Assembly: GCF_016908645.1 (NCBI RefSeq)
Contig: NZ_JAFBEH010000009.1
Location: 1 to 57,893, forward strand
DNA from: Streptococcus loxodontisalivarius
GTDB lineage: Bacteria; Bacillota; Bacilli; Lactobacillales; Streptococcaceae
Length of the DNA: 57,893 nt
Direction: 5' to 3'
The notes under the pieces are model-generated. The model did no database searches and had not been told where the DNA came from. It worked only from the letters and a program-made list of their open reading frames with translations. Shown here piece by piece: positions 48,304 to 57,167 of the stretch. The position numbers were made by a program, and so were the translations under genes. Positions within the stretch are counted from its first letter, which is position 1. Each line of letters opens with the position of its first letter.

Positions 48304-48371
48304 AAAACAAAATGAATTTCTGAGTCTTTAGAGCAGGTTGAGAAAGTCTAACTGAAATGGTATTTTGTTTT
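48304..48371 (+). promoter_or_regulatory. Inverted repeat in the response-regulator leader
   Basis: AAAACAAAAT (48304-48313) and ATTTTGTTTT (48362-48371) are perfect complements 48 nt apart, just before the response-regulator start. Could be an operator pair or an RNA stem. The promoter is not clear; TTGACC (about 48276) and ATAAGAT are candidates. Confidence 0.35.
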
Positions 48372-48396
48372 GAACTAAGTGAAAAAGGTGACTAAA

Positions 48397-49083
48397 ATGG
48401 CAAAAGTATATGTTGCTGATGATGAAAAAAATATCCGTGAACTGATTGCCTCTTTTTTGAGAGAAGAGGGCATGGAGGTCGAGATTTTTGAGACAGGAGA
48501 TCAATTGCTCCTGCGTTTTATGGAAGAAGAGGCAGATGTGGTGATTTTGGATGTCATGATGCCTGGGACAGATGGTTTTGGTACAGCCCAGGCTATTCGT
48601 AAGCGTTCAGATGTGCCGATCATTCTTTTGACCGCGCGTGATAGCGATAAGGATTTTGTGGAGGGTTTTTCAGCTGGGGCTGATGACTACTTTACCAAAC
48701 CCTTTTCTCCTATCAAATTAACTCTACGTGTCAAGGCGATTTTGACGCGTCAGCCCAGAGCGCAAGCAGCTGATAATACGGCTAAGATGGACTACCATGG
48801 TCTAAGTCTGTCTGAGAAGGACCGCTCTGCTATGTTCCAAGATAAGCCAATCAAGCTGACCAATACGGAGTTTGAGCTTTTGCGTGTCTTGATGCTGCAA
48901 AAGGATGAGGCGGTGTCTCGTGACGAGCTTTTGGAGAAGGTCTGGGGTTATGAAAGTGATGTGGAGACGCGCGTGACGGATGATACCATCAAGCGTCTGC
49001 GTAAGAAATTAAGAGAGGTGGAGAGTGATGTCCTTATTGAAACGGTTTGGGGCTATGGTTTCAAATTGGCTAAAAAAGATTAA
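48397..49083 (+). CDS. OmpR/PhoB-type response regulator
   Basis: 228 aa. Receiver domain 1-118 with acidic pocket D8-D9, phospho-acceptor D52 (VVILDVMMPG), T79 and K101 (YFTKPF). Winged-helix DNA-binding domain about 130-228 (IKLTNTEFELLRVLML, VWGYESDVETRVTDDTIKRLRKKLRE, ETVWGYGFKL). Start ATG 48397 after AAGGTG; GTG 48379 is an alternative. OmpR-type regulators bind direct repeats about 11 bp apart, which matches the TGCCACA boxes of neighbouring genes. Not one of the streptococcal systems I recognise by name. Confidence 0.92.
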   Translation: MAKVYVADDEKNIRELIASFLREEGMEVEIFETGDQLLLRFMEEEADVVILDVMMPGTDGFGTAQAIRKRSDVPIILLTARDSDKDFVEGFSAGADDYFTKPFSPIKLTLRVKAILTRQPRAQAADNTAKMDYHGLSLSEKDRSAMFQDKPIKLTNTEFELLRVLMLQKDEAVSRDELLEKVWGYESDVETRVTDDTIKRLRKKLREVESDVLIETVWGYGFKLAKKD

Positions 49084-50719
49084 GGAAGTCCTGCTTCATC
49101 CGAGACGTTGGTGGCAAAATCGCAGTCGCTCTAGTCTGAGAAAGACACTCTTTTTGCAACCTCTGTCCATCATCTTCTTCTCATTTGGAACTATCTGGTT
49201 GGTCTTCAATTTGACGCTCAGCTATTTTATCGATGAGCAGACCAGTACAGCCATTCAAAATCAGTTTACCATTCTCAATTCGCTCTACTCAGGTGTGTCG
49301 GCAAATGGTGATAGCACACAGGCAAATATCTTTGAAACGACCTATGTGATTGTGGATGAGGATTTTGAAACACAGTACCTGTCGACTAGCCTAGATGATT
49401 TTTCAGACAAGACCATCTCTAAAACCATCACCAATTATTTCTATAAGAATGCTGATTCTTGGGGATTTTTTGATGATGAAGATGACTCAGATGATTGGGA
49501 TGATGATGACAAGGATGACGATAGCGATGATGACGACGATGAGTCAGAGGAAAGCACGACTTCAACTAGTCAATCCAGCGACCAATCAAGTAGTCAGGCG
49601 AGTTCAACTGCCTCTGATCAGGAAGAACCTGTTGAAGATACGGTGACCCTGCTTGACAATGCTCAGATGGCCAAGGTTAAAATTCACGGTTACACCTATG
49701 TCGTTGATATGGGAACCTATAAGGGTGTCCTTAATGACTACTATATTCGTGAGGCTTCAAGTGGTGAAACAGCTAAGAATTACTATGTTTTTGTCTTTGC
49801 CAATGTAACACCAGTTGAGAGCATGGACACTTGGATCAACATTGCTCTCTTGATTATCTTCCTGGTTATCGGTCTCGTTGCCACAGTCTTTATCTACCTG
49901 ACTTCTCGCAAGACTGACAAGGCCTTTCTTAGCTTGAAGGACTATATTACACGCCTTGGAAATCGTGAGGAGGATTTGGTTGCACCTGTTCTTCCTTACA
50001 AGGAGTTCAATGAGGTGTCGTCAACAGTTCAGCACATGAGTGATATGATTGATGCCAATCAGCGCAGTCAGCAAGTCTTCTTCCAGAATTCGAGTCATGA
50101 ATTGCGTACGCCACTCATGTCCATCCAAGGTTATGCGGAAGGCATTAAAGAAGGTGTTATCAAGGATGAGAAGGCGGCTGCCTCAGTTATCTTTGACGAA
50201 AGTCAGAAAATGGCAGAGCTGGTTGATGATATTCTGACCATTTCTAAGATGGAATCGACCCAGTCTCAGCTTGATTTGGAAACTATCAGTATTCCAGAGA
50301 TTCTCTATGATCTGACTTGGCGTCTTAAGAATAAGGCTGATGATAAGGGAATTATCTTCCAACACCAGTTTGAAGATGAATTTGTCGAAATTCAAGCTGA
50401 CGAACGCTTGATTGAAAGAGCCTTGATGAATATCCTGTCAAATGCTGTCCGCTATGCCAAGGACAAGATTTCTATCGAGACTAAGCAGACAGGAAATCTT
50501 CTTAAAATTTCGATTTGCAATAATGGCCCTGCTATTTCAGCAGAAGACCGTAAGCACCTCTTTGAACGTTTCTATAAGGGAAGCGGAGGCAATTTCGGTA
50601 TCGGCTTGGCCATGACTAAAGACATCGTGGAAAGACACGGTGGACAGATTTGGGTGGAGTCGGATGCAGAAAGCACCTGCTTTAGTCTGACACTTCCAAT
50701 CAATTCAGGAAAGGAGTAG
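49028..50719 (+). CDS. Sensor histidine kinase with Asp-rich extracellular domain
   Basis: 563 aa. TM1 about 44-68, extracellular sensor 69-268, TM2 about 269-291, HAMP-like linker, DHp with H357 (NSSHELRTPLMSIQGYAEG), catalytic domain with N-box MNILSNAVRYAKD, G1 variant NNGPAIS, F-box FERFYKG and G2 GGNFGIGLAMTKDIV. The G1 motif lacks the usual Asp (DNGPGI). Inside the sensor, residues 149-175 contain 22 Asp/Glu of 27, followed by a Ser/Gln/Thr linker. Start ATG 49028 after AGAGGTGGAG overlaps the regulator gene by 56 nt; ATG 49055 is possible. An acidic patch suggests sensing of divalent cations or cationic peptides (inference). Confidence 0.92.
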   Translation: MSLLKRFGAMVSNWLKKIKEVLLHPRRWWQNRSRSSLRKTLFLQPLSIIFFSFGTIWLVFNLTLSYFIDEQTSTAIQNQFTILNSLYSGVSANGDSTQANIFETTYVIVDEDFETQYLSTSLDDFSDKTISKTITNYFYKNADSWGFFDDEDDSDDWDDDDKDDDSDDDDDESEESTTSTSQSSDQSSSQASSTASDQEEPVEDTVTLLDNAQMAKVKIHGYTYVVDMGTYKGVLNDYYIREASSGETAKNYYVFVFANVTPVESMDTWINIALLIIFLVIGLVATVFIYLTSRKTDKAFLSLKDYITRLGNREEDLVAPVLPYKEFNEVSSTVQHMSDMIDANQRSQQVFFQNSSHELRTPLMSIQGYAEGIKEGVIKDEKAAASVIFDESQKMAELVDDILTISKMESTQSQLDLETISIPEILYDLTWRLKNKADDKGIIFQHQFEDEFVEIQADERLIERALMNILSNAVRYAKDKISIETKQTGNLLKISICNNGPAISAEDRKHLFERFYKGSGGNFGIGLAMTKDIVERHGGQIWVESDAESTCFSLTLPINSGKE

Positions 50720-50747
50720 CAGAGCTTAGGGTTATAAGCTCTGGAAA

Positions 50748-52310
50748 ATGATGAAAAACCGACTTTATCGTATGGGATTGGGCTTATCCAAAGCCTTGCA
50801 GTGGCTGGTCAGGTGGGGCGGTATTCCCCTCATGGGCTTGCTGTTCTTGTCCTCCTTATTGGTTCAGACCATTGTTTATCTGGACGGTGGGGAATGGGCA
50901 GAGCTGCTGCCAGTTAAGATTTGGGTCTTTTTGACCTTGATTTTCTTTGTCTTTATCCTTTATATCAGTAGAAAATGGTTTGCTAAGCAGTCGCATAAGA
51001 AGGTCTTCTGGTCGCTTGCTCTGACTTACTTGCTTATCGGGATTGTCTTGATTGCTATAACGACTGATAAGACCAGAGATGATGCAGCGACTGTCTTTCG
51101 CTCGGCAGTTGAAATTAATAGTGGTAATTTGAGATTTCTCCAAACGGGAGAGTATCTCTATCGCTATCCTCACCAGTTGGGACTTGTGACCTTTGAACGT
51201 CTGGTCATGAAGATTATTCCTATTCCAAGTATGGTTATCTTCTTTGTTCTCAATCTCTTTGCGGTCATTGGGATCAATTTTTCCACTTGGAAGACGACAG
51301 ACCTGCTCTTTAAGGATGAACAGATTACCCGATATAGTATTTTATTGAGTTTTGCCTTTCTGCCGCAATTTTTCAATATTCTCTTTGTATATGGCATAAT
51401 CTTTGGGCTCTTCTTTGCCAGCTTCGGTATCTATTTCCTGCTCCGCTATTTGAAGACTAAAAATTGGAAATGGGCAGCAGGAGCAATTGTCTTCTTAGCC
51501 CTATCCTATTGGATTAGGAATAACTATATTCTCCTATTGGTGGCTTTGAGCTTGGTCCTCTTTTTTGAAACCATGAGCAAAAAATCTTTCAAGCCTATTC
51601 TGATTGCTTTAGCCATGATTGGTCTAGGCTGGGGGATGAACAAGGCAACGGTGGCTTATTATGAACACTTGTCTGGTCAGGACCTGAGTGGGACTCCTAA
51701 GGTGACCTGGTTGGCTATGGGCTTGCAAGATGATGGTAATAGTCGTCGTCAACCAGGCTGGTATAACCATTATGTGCGCCGCATTTATTTTGAAAAAAAC
51801 GGTGATTACAAGGCAATCGAAGCGGATGCAAAAGCGAGTGTACAGGAGAGTGTCTCCTATTTCATTCAACATCCAGCTTATACCTGGACCTTCTTTAAGG
51901 ACAAGTTCTTATCGACCTGGATGGATTCGACCTTTGAGTCAATCTGGTCTGGTCCCAGTCGTTTCAAGAAGCAGCCTCTGATTAATGCCTTTGCTGCCAG
52001 CCTTTATCACGGACGTTGGCTCTATCGTATTCTCTATCAGATTACGCATGCTATTCTTATCATGATTTATGCGGGTGCCTTCCTCTTCATTGCCTTCTTC
52101 AAGAAGACGGACAAGGATGCCCACCTCAAGCTCTATCCCTTTATCTACCTAGCAGGTGGCCTTGTCTTCCACCTGCTTTGGGAGACTAAGAGTCAGTACA
52201 CTTCACCTTATGTCTACCTACTTTTACCATTTGTGGTTGCAGGCTACGCCTATACTTTTGAAAAATGGCAGAGCGGAGACTTTAAAAAGTACAGCTGGCG
52301 CAAAAAATAA
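50748..52310 (+). CDS. GT-C-type membrane glycosyltransferase-like protein
   Basis: 520 aa with about 11-12 membrane helices, a first extracellular loop containing DKTRDDAATVFRSAVEINSGN and an extended outer loop (about 310-400, with QPGWYNHYVRRIYFEKNGDY). This layout resembles GT-C fold lipid-linked sugar transferases (PMT/GT39 type), but no decisive motif is seen. It follows the kinase gene by 28 nt without terminator, so it is probably the third gene of the two-component operon and may modify envelope polymers. A terminator follows. Confidence 0.75.
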   Translation: MMKNRLYRMGLGLSKALQWLVRWGGIPLMGLLFLSSLLVQTIVYLDGGEWAELLPVKIWVFLTLIFFVFILYISRKWFAKQSHKKVFWSLALTYLLIGIVLIAITTDKTRDDAATVFRSAVEINSGNLRFLQTGEYLYRYPHQLGLVTFERLVMKIIPIPSMVIFFVLNLFAVIGINFSTWKTTDLLFKDEQITRYSILLSFAFLPQFFNILFVYGIIFGLFFASFGIYFLLRYLKTKNWKWAAGAIVFLALSYWIRNNYILLLVALSLVLFFETMSKKSFKPILIALAMIGLGWGMNKATVAYYEHLSGQDLSGTPKVTWLAMGLQDDGNSRRQPGWYNHYVRRIYFEKNGDYKAIEADAKASVQESVSYFIQHPAYTWTFFKDKFLSTWMDSTFESIWSGPSRFKKQPLINAFAASLYHGRWLYRILYQITHAILIMIYAGAFLFIAFFKKTDKDAHLKLYPFIYLAGGLVFHLLWETKSQYTSPYVYLLLPFVVAGYAYTFEKWQSGDFKKYSWRKK

Positions 52311-52315
52311 CAAAC

Positions 52316-52356
52316 AAAACCTCGATTCTAGATCTTACTAGGACCGAGGTTTTCTT
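52316..52356 (+). terminator. Terminator after the glycosyltransferase-like gene
   Basis: AAAACCTCG and CGAGGTTTTCTT pair around an inner TCTAGATCTTACTAGGA loop. Confidence 0.8.
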
Positions 52357-52453
52357 GTTTCTAAGATTCAAGTTGAGGTCTTTGGTGACTTCTTTAGTTG
52401 ATACTAGAGATATTTTTTAAGTCCTAGAATTTAGGAAAAAAGACCGAAAACTT

Positions 52454-52519
52454 TGCCACATTCTTGCCACAGCTTTACCCTGAAATGACCGAGCATTCTA
52501 TTTTTTTAAGAGCTATACT
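52454..52519 (+). promoter_or_regulatory. TGCCACA-box promoter 2
   Basis: TGCCACA at 52454-52460 and 52465-52471 (11 bp apart), continuing GCTTTACCCTGAAATGACC to GAGC at 52491-52494; TATACT at 52514-52519. Nearly identical to promoter 1 over about 30 bp; same 50-bp distance to the -10. Confidence 0.85.
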
Positions 52520-52555
52520 AGTATCATCAAAAAGATAATAAAAGAGGTAACAAAC

Positions 52556-53377
52556 ATGTCTAAAAAAGATCAAATCAAATCACAACTTCAAAAAGCTAAA
52601 ACTGGCTTGACTAAGAACTGGAAGAAAACCCTCCTCATCAGCGCAGGTGTTCTTCTAGTAGCAGGTGCAGGTGTAGCTGTCGGAACTAAGATCGGTGATC
52701 ACGGTGATTTTGAAGATCGTATGGAAACTCGCTTTGATTCAGATTTCAGTCAATTAGCTGACGGCTCTGATAATTGGGGAGACCGTGAAGATAGCGAATC
52801 ATTTAACGCAGCAACAGCAAGCATGACCTATGACGAATGGAAAACGGCTATCAATGATTCTGGTTTGTCATCAGACGATAAGAAGACCTTCCTTGCAGCT
52901 ATTGAAAAAGCTAAAGATAATATCACGAAGGCAAGCGACCTTCAAAGTCAGCTGGAAAAACTCTATACAGACAATATCGAACCACTCAATACTGAGTTCA
53001 CAAACTTGATGAAGACTAATGCAAGTATCTGGTCTAAGCTCAATGCAGATACACCAGACAGTATCGAAGACCTTGATACAGATGATCTGACTGACCTTAA
53101 ACAAGCTGTCGATGACTCAAGCCTATCATCAGATGATAAGTCTAAACTCTTGAAAGATATCGAATCCCTCAAGACCTTGAAAGAGAAATATTCAACAACT
53201 TATGCAAGCTATGTTGAAAAACAATCAGACCTTGAAAAACAATTGGAAACAGCTCAAAATGCAGTCTCAACAAGCCTCAAAGACAACAAGGTGACAGATG
53301 AAATGATTGCCCAAATTTTTGGTGGTGCAGCAAAAGGTAACTGGTCTGACGATGATTCAGACGATTCTTGGAGCTAA
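52556..53377 (+). CDS. Membrane-anchored two-repeat helical protein
   Basis: 273 aa. Basic N-terminus, one membrane helix (about 24-45), then an extracellular part with two repeats: about 92-165 (WKTAINDSGLSSDDKKTFLAAIEKA ... ASIWSKLNAD) and 180-260 (LKQAVDDSSLSSDDKSKLLKDIESL ... DEMIAQIFGGAA); both are long helical hairpins. Ends in Asp/Ser/Trp. The repeats match those of the secreted 45279 protein, and the promoter is the same type. AGAGG ribosome site. Function unknown. Confidence 0.78.
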   Translation: MSKKDQIKSQLQKAKTGLTKNWKKTLLISAGVLLVAGAGVAVGTKIGDHGDFEDRMETRFDSDFSQLADGSDNWGDREDSESFNAATASMTYDEWKTAINDSGLSSDDKKTFLAAIEKAKDNITKASDLQSQLEKLYTDNIEPLNTEFTNLMKTNASIWSKLNADTPDSIEDLDTDDLTDLKQAVDDSSLSSDDKSKLLKDIESLKTLKEKYSTTYASYVEKQSDLEKQLETAQNAVSTSLKDNKVTDEMIAQIFGGAAKGNWSDDDSDDSWS

Positions 53378-53443
53378 GCCAGATCACATTTGCGTTTTTA
53401 GATAGACTAGAGAAGAAGTTGGTTTAAAATCTGATTTCTTTTC

Positions 53444-53509
53444 TGCCACACTTTTGCCACAATTTTTTGACGGTTTAGCCGAGCTTTTTACTTAAATTTC
53501 CTTTATACT
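53444..53509 (+). promoter_or_regulatory. TGCCACA-box promoter 3
   Basis: TGCCACA at 53444-53450 and 53455-53461 (11 bp apart), a more diverged middle (TTTTTTGACGGTTTAGCC), GAGC at 53481-53484, TATACT at 53504-53509. Spacing from box to -10 is again 50 bp. Confidence 0.8.
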
Positions 53510-53541
53510 GGAACTATCTTAATAAGTAAAAAGAGGATTTT

Positions 53542-53655
53542 ATGAAAAAATTAGGTATTGGTTTCTTGTCACTTTTCGGAATTTTTGCGCTCTTGGTTAG
53601 TTTATTGACCTTTAAAACGGGTTCAGTTATGAAAAAAGGAAAAGTGAAGAAGTAG
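53542..53655 (+). CDS. Small single-helix membrane protein
   Basis: 37 aa: MKKLGIGFLSLFGIFALLVS hydrophobic helix, then LTFKTGSVMKKGKVKK, a cationic tail. AAGAGGA ribosome site and its own TGCCACA-type promoter support a real gene. It may be a small regulator of the kinase or a membrane-stress peptide. The next gene starts 34 nt later without terminator, so the pair is likely one unit. Confidence 0.7.
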   Translation: MKKLGIGFLSLFGIFALLVSLLTFKTGSVMKKGKVKK

Positions 53656-53689
53656 TAAATAGTATTGTAACAGGAAGAAGGAGGAAGCT

Positions 53690-54301
53690 ATGAAAGTAAA
53701 AACTATTGATCAGAAACTGATTATCAGAAGCTTGACCATCCTTGGTTTGTTTGCGTCAGCTTTTCTCCTTTACTACTTCAAGACTCATCCTAATATGATG
53801 GCTGTTGGAGGCAGTTTTCAGAAGACCTTGGTTAGTTTAGGGGCTTTTGGACCTCTGCTCTTTATCCTTTTACAGATGGTGCAGGTCATTTACCCGATCA
53901 TTCCTGGTGGTATGACAGCCATTATCGGACATATCATCTTTGGTCCTCTTTACGGCTTTATCTATAATTTTGTGGGGATTTTCATCGGTTCACTCTTAGC
54001 CTTTGGTTTGGCTCGTCGTTATGGAAATGGCTTCGCGAAAGCCTTTGTCTCAGAAGAGACCTATGATAAGTATGTTTCCTATCTAGACCGCAATGATGGT
54101 AAATTCTTTGAAAAATTCCTAGCCGCAGCCTTCATTTTACCAGGCTTTCCAGACGATTTTCTCTGTGTGGTAGCAGGGCTCTCCAAAATGACCTGGAAAA
54201 AATTTATAGTCATTTTCCTCATTTCAAAACCAGCGACACTTTATCTCTACACCATAATTGGTTATCAAGGACTAAATGCAGTTCTTCAGATATTCCAATA
54301 A
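53690..54301 (+). CDS. TVP38/TMEM64 family (DedA-like) membrane protein
   Basis: 203 aa, about six hydrophobic segments. VTT/SNARE-associated domain features: IPGGMTAIIGHIIFGPLYGFIYNFVGIFIGSLLAFGLARRYG and AAFILPGFPDDFLCVVAGLSKM (FPxxPDD-like motif). Members are thought to move lipids or undecaprenyl phosphate across membranes. GGAGGAAG ribosome site. Its place behind promoter 3 links it to the same envelope regulon. Confidence 0.88.
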   Translation: MKVKTIDQKLIIRSLTILGLFASAFLLYYFKTHPNMMAVGGSFQKTLVSLGAFGPLLFILLQMVQVIYPIIPGGMTAIIGHIIFGPLYGFIYNFVGIFIGSLLAFGLARRYGNGFAKAFVSEETYDKYVSYLDRNDGKFFEKFLAAAFILPGFPDDFLCVVAGLSKMTWKKFIVIFLISKPATLYLYTIIGYQGLNAVLQIFQ

Positions 54302-54302
54302 G

Positions 54303-54447
54303 AAAAAGAGAGTGGGACAAAAATCGGTAATTCCGAAGGAATTCGATTTTGTCGTCCCACCTCCGCACAGTTGAGTAGGGCTGTAAGAGTTGATTTATCA
54401 ACGAATTAGAGCCCACTCAACCACTGCGTCTTGCAAATCAGACTAGA
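54303..54447. repeat. Dispersed intergenic repeat, copy 2 (inverted relative to copy 1)
   Basis: About 145 bp, the reverse complement of 8838-8976 with few changes. It begins right after the stop of the DedA-like gene with GTGGGACAAAAATCGG...TTGTCGTCCCAC, a strong hairpin that likely ends transcription from both sides (mleR is convergent). Confidence 0.88.
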
Positions 54448-54462
54448 AAAAAATAAAGGGGC

Positions 54463-55374
54463 TTAGGAGTTTTTTCCCAGGCTCTTTTGGTTCGTCTTGA
54501 TGTCTTCTAAAATAGAGATGAGATTCTCCAAATCTGGAGATAGCACTGCGTTTTTGGGATAGGCATAGCTGACGTGGAAGTATTGCTTTTCAGATTCGAC
54601 CAGAGGGATTTTTACCAGCCCTTCAGTGTCGGTAAAGAGGACAAAGTCAGTCAAGAGGGTAATGCCAATATTTTCCTTAACTAGCTGTCCAACCAGTGAC
54701 ACTTCATTGAGCTCAAAAATAACCTTTGCTTGATTATGATACTGTTGATTGAGTTGATTAAAGACATCGTAATGGGTATGCCCTGAGTCGAGCATGATAA
54801 AATTTTGATCCAGTAATTCCTTGAAGGAAATTTCTTTTCTATCAGCTAGAGGGTGCTTTTCGGAAACAAAGATATAAAATTCACGCTTGTAGAGGGGGAA
54901 GATTTCCAGATTGGGATGTTCTAGCGGTAGATGACTTCCGATAAAGGAAAAATCAAGCTCCCCATTCAAAAGCTCCTGCAGGAGAAACTTAGATCCTTCA
55001 GTATGCAGGTCAAAATTACTGAGGAAGGAAAGATCCTTCTTGTGATTCAATAATTTTGAAATGATACGGGCTCTGATAATGGGTGGAAAACCGATAGTCA
55101 ATTTTTTTTGAGAATAGCGTTTAATTTCTTTATGAGCAACGGAAACTTCAATTAAAATCTGCTCTATATGACGAGCTAGAATCAAGCCCTCCTGAGTTAA
55201 TTCAACCGTTCGATGGGCAGGGTCTTTGATGATGAGATGGCAATTGAATTGCTCTTCTAGACGCTTGATGGCATAGGTGATTGTGGGCTGACTGACCCCA
55301 AAATGCTTGGCGACAGCAGTGTAAGAATTGAGCTGGGATAGCTGGAAAAAATAGTCAAAATCTCTGAGGTTCAT
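54463..55374 (-). CDS. mleR: LysR family regulator of malolactic fermentation
   Basis: 303 aa. N-terminal LysR helix-turn-helix (MNLRDFDYFFQLSQLNSYTAVAKHFGVSQPTITYAIKRLE), C-terminal effector domain (about 90-295). Divergent from the malolactic enzyme gene and resembling MleR, which activates it in response to malate. AAAGGAG ribosome site. Confidence 0.92.
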   Translation of the reverse strand: MNLRDFDYFFQLSQLNSYTAVAKHFGVSQPTITYAIKRLEEQFNCHLIIKDPAHRTVELTQEGLILARHIEQILIEVSVAHKEIKRYSQKKLTIGFPPIIRARIISKLLNHKKDLSFLSNFDLHTEGSKFLLQELLNGELDFSFIGSHLPLEHPNLEIFPLYKREFYIFVSEKHPLADRKEISFKELLDQNFIMLDSGHTHYDVFNQLNQQYHNQAKVIFELNEVSLVGQLVKENIGITLLTDFVLFTDTEGLVKIPLVESEKQYFHVSYAYPKNAVLSPDLENLISILEDIKTNQKSLGKNS

Positions 55375-55446
55375 AAGGACTCCTTTGCTAATATTTTATC
55401 ATATTAGCTCTTTTATTATAAATATTATTTATCAAACCTTGGCAAG

Positions 55447-55476
55447 TTGACTATAAGAAGATGAGAGGTTTATAAT
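55447..55476 (+). promoter_or_regulatory. mleS promoter
   Basis: TTGACT (55447-55452), 18 bp, TATAAT (55471-55476). TTATCATATT occurs twice around it (about 55389 and 55497), a possible MleR-related direct repeat. Confidence 0.65.
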
Positions 55477-55527
55477 GCCTCCATAAGAAAAAATCTTATC
55501 ATATTTTACTTTATGGAGGTCACGATC

Positions 55528-57150
55528 ATGCGTGCACATGACATTTTAAACAACCCATTCCTTAACAAAGGTACTGCCTTTACAATGGAAGAACGTAAAG
55601 AACTTGGTCTTATCGGACTTTTGCCTCCTTACGTTCAAACAATTGAAGAACAAGCTGAGCAAACTTACCAACATTTCTCACAAAAATCAAGTGACTTGGA
55701 AAAACGTTTGTTCTTGATGGAAATCTTCAACACAAACCGTACTCTTTTCTACTACCTTTTCAACCAACACATTGTTGAATTCAACCCAATCGTTTATGAT
55801 CCAGTTATCGCTGACACAATCGAAAACTACAGCCACCTTTTTGTAGACCCACAATATGCAGCTTACCTTGATATTAACCACCCAGAAAATATCGAAGAAA
55901 CATTGAAAAACGCTGCTGGTGACCGTGATATCCGTTTGATCGTTGTTACTGACGCAGAAGGTATCCTTGGTATCGGTGACTGGGGAACTCAAGGTGTTGA
56001 TATCTCAGTTGGTAAATTGATGGTCTACACTGCAGCAGCAGGTATCGATCCTTCATCAGTATTGCCACTTGTTATCGATGCTGGTACTAACCGTAAAGAA
56101 CTTTTGGAAGACCCAATGTATCTTGGTAACCGTCATGAACGTGTTCGCGGTGAACAATACGATAACTTCATCGACCAATTTGTTCAAATCGCTGAAAACA
56201 CATTCCCTAAACTTTACCTTCACTGGGAAGATTTCGGTCGTTCAACAGCGGCTGATATCCTTAACCGTTACAAAAAAGAAATCCCAACTTTCAACGATGA
56301 TATCCAAGGTACTGGTATCGTAGTTCTTGGTGGTATCTTCGGTGCCCTTGACATCACTGGTGAAAAATTGACTGACCAAGTTTACCTTTGCTACGGTGGT
56401 GGTTCAGCTGGTGCTGGTATTGCTGATCGTGTTCACGCTGAAATGGTTTCAGAAGGACTTTCAGAAGAAGAAGCTTACAAACGTTTCTTCATGATCGACA
56501 AACAAGGTCTCTTGTTCGACGATATGGAAGACCTTACTCCAGCTCAAAAACCATTCGCTAAAAAACGTGAAGACTTTGCTAACGCTGGCGACATGACTGA
56601 TCTTCTTAACGTTGTTAAGACAGTTAAACCAACAATCTTGGTTGGTACATCAACTAACCCAGGTGCCTTCACTAAAGAAGTTGTTGAAGCAATGTGTGAA
56701 AACACTGAACGCCCAGTTATCTTCCCAATCTCAAACCCAACTAAAAAATTGGAAGCAACTGCACAACAAGTTATCGAATGGTCAGACGGTAAAGCCTTCG
56801 TTGCTACTGGTGTTCCTTCAGGAACAATCAGCTACAAAGGTGTTGACTATGAAATCGGTCAAGCTAACAACGCTTTGATCTACCCAGGTCTTGGTCTTGG
56901 TATGCTTGCTTCAGAAGCATCACTTCTTACAGACGAAATGATCGGTGCAGCCGCTCACTCATTGTCAGGTATCGTTAACCCAGGACAACCAGGTGCACCA
57001 GTTCTTCCTCCATTCAAATATGTTGCTGACGTTTCTATCAAAGTAGCGGAAGCAGTTGCTAAAAAAGCTCAAGAACAAGGATTGGCTCAAGCTAAAGAAA
57101 CTGACATGGCTAAAGCAGTTCGTGACCTTAAATGGTATCCAGAATACTAA
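55528..57150 (+). CDS. mleS: Malolactic enzyme
   Basis: 540 aa, NAD- and Mn-dependent conversion of L-malate to L-lactate and CO2, which raises internal pH. Malic-enzyme-type fold: [49 protein letters not shown] (metal/NAD region), [14 protein letters not shown] (dinucleotide fold), [24 protein letters not shown]. Start ATG 55528 ([15 protein letters not shown]) after GGAGG; ATG 55513 overlaps that site. Optimal codon use suggests strong expression. The permease gene follows. Confidence 0.95.
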   Translation: MRAHDILNNPFLNKGTAFTMEERKELGLIGLLPPYVQTIEEQAEQTYQHFSQKSSDLEKRLFLMEIFNTNRTLFYYLFNQHIVEFNPIVYDPVIADTIENYSHLFVDPQYAAYLDINHPENIEETLKNAAGDRDIRLIVVTDAEGILGIGDWGTQGVDISVGKLMVYTAAAGIDPSSVLPLVIDAGTNRKELLEDPMYLGNRHERVRGEQYDNFIDQFVQIAENTFPKLYLHWEDFGRSTAADILNRYKKEIPTFNDDIQGTGIVVLGGIFGALDITGEKLTDQVYLCYGGGSAGAGIADRVHAEMVSEGLSEEEAYKRFFMIDKQGLLFDDMEDLTPAQKPFAKKREDFANAGDMTDLLNVVKTVKPTILVGTSTNPGAFTKEVVEAMCENTERPVIFPISNPTKKLEATAQQVIEWSDGKAFVATGVPSGTISYKGVDYEIGQANNALIYPGLGLGMLASEASLLTDEMIGAAAHSLSGIVNPGQPGAPVLPPFKYVADVSIKVAEAVAKKAQEQGLAQAKETDMAKAVRDLKWYPEY

Positions 57151-57167
57151 GAAAGGTCGGAGATTAA

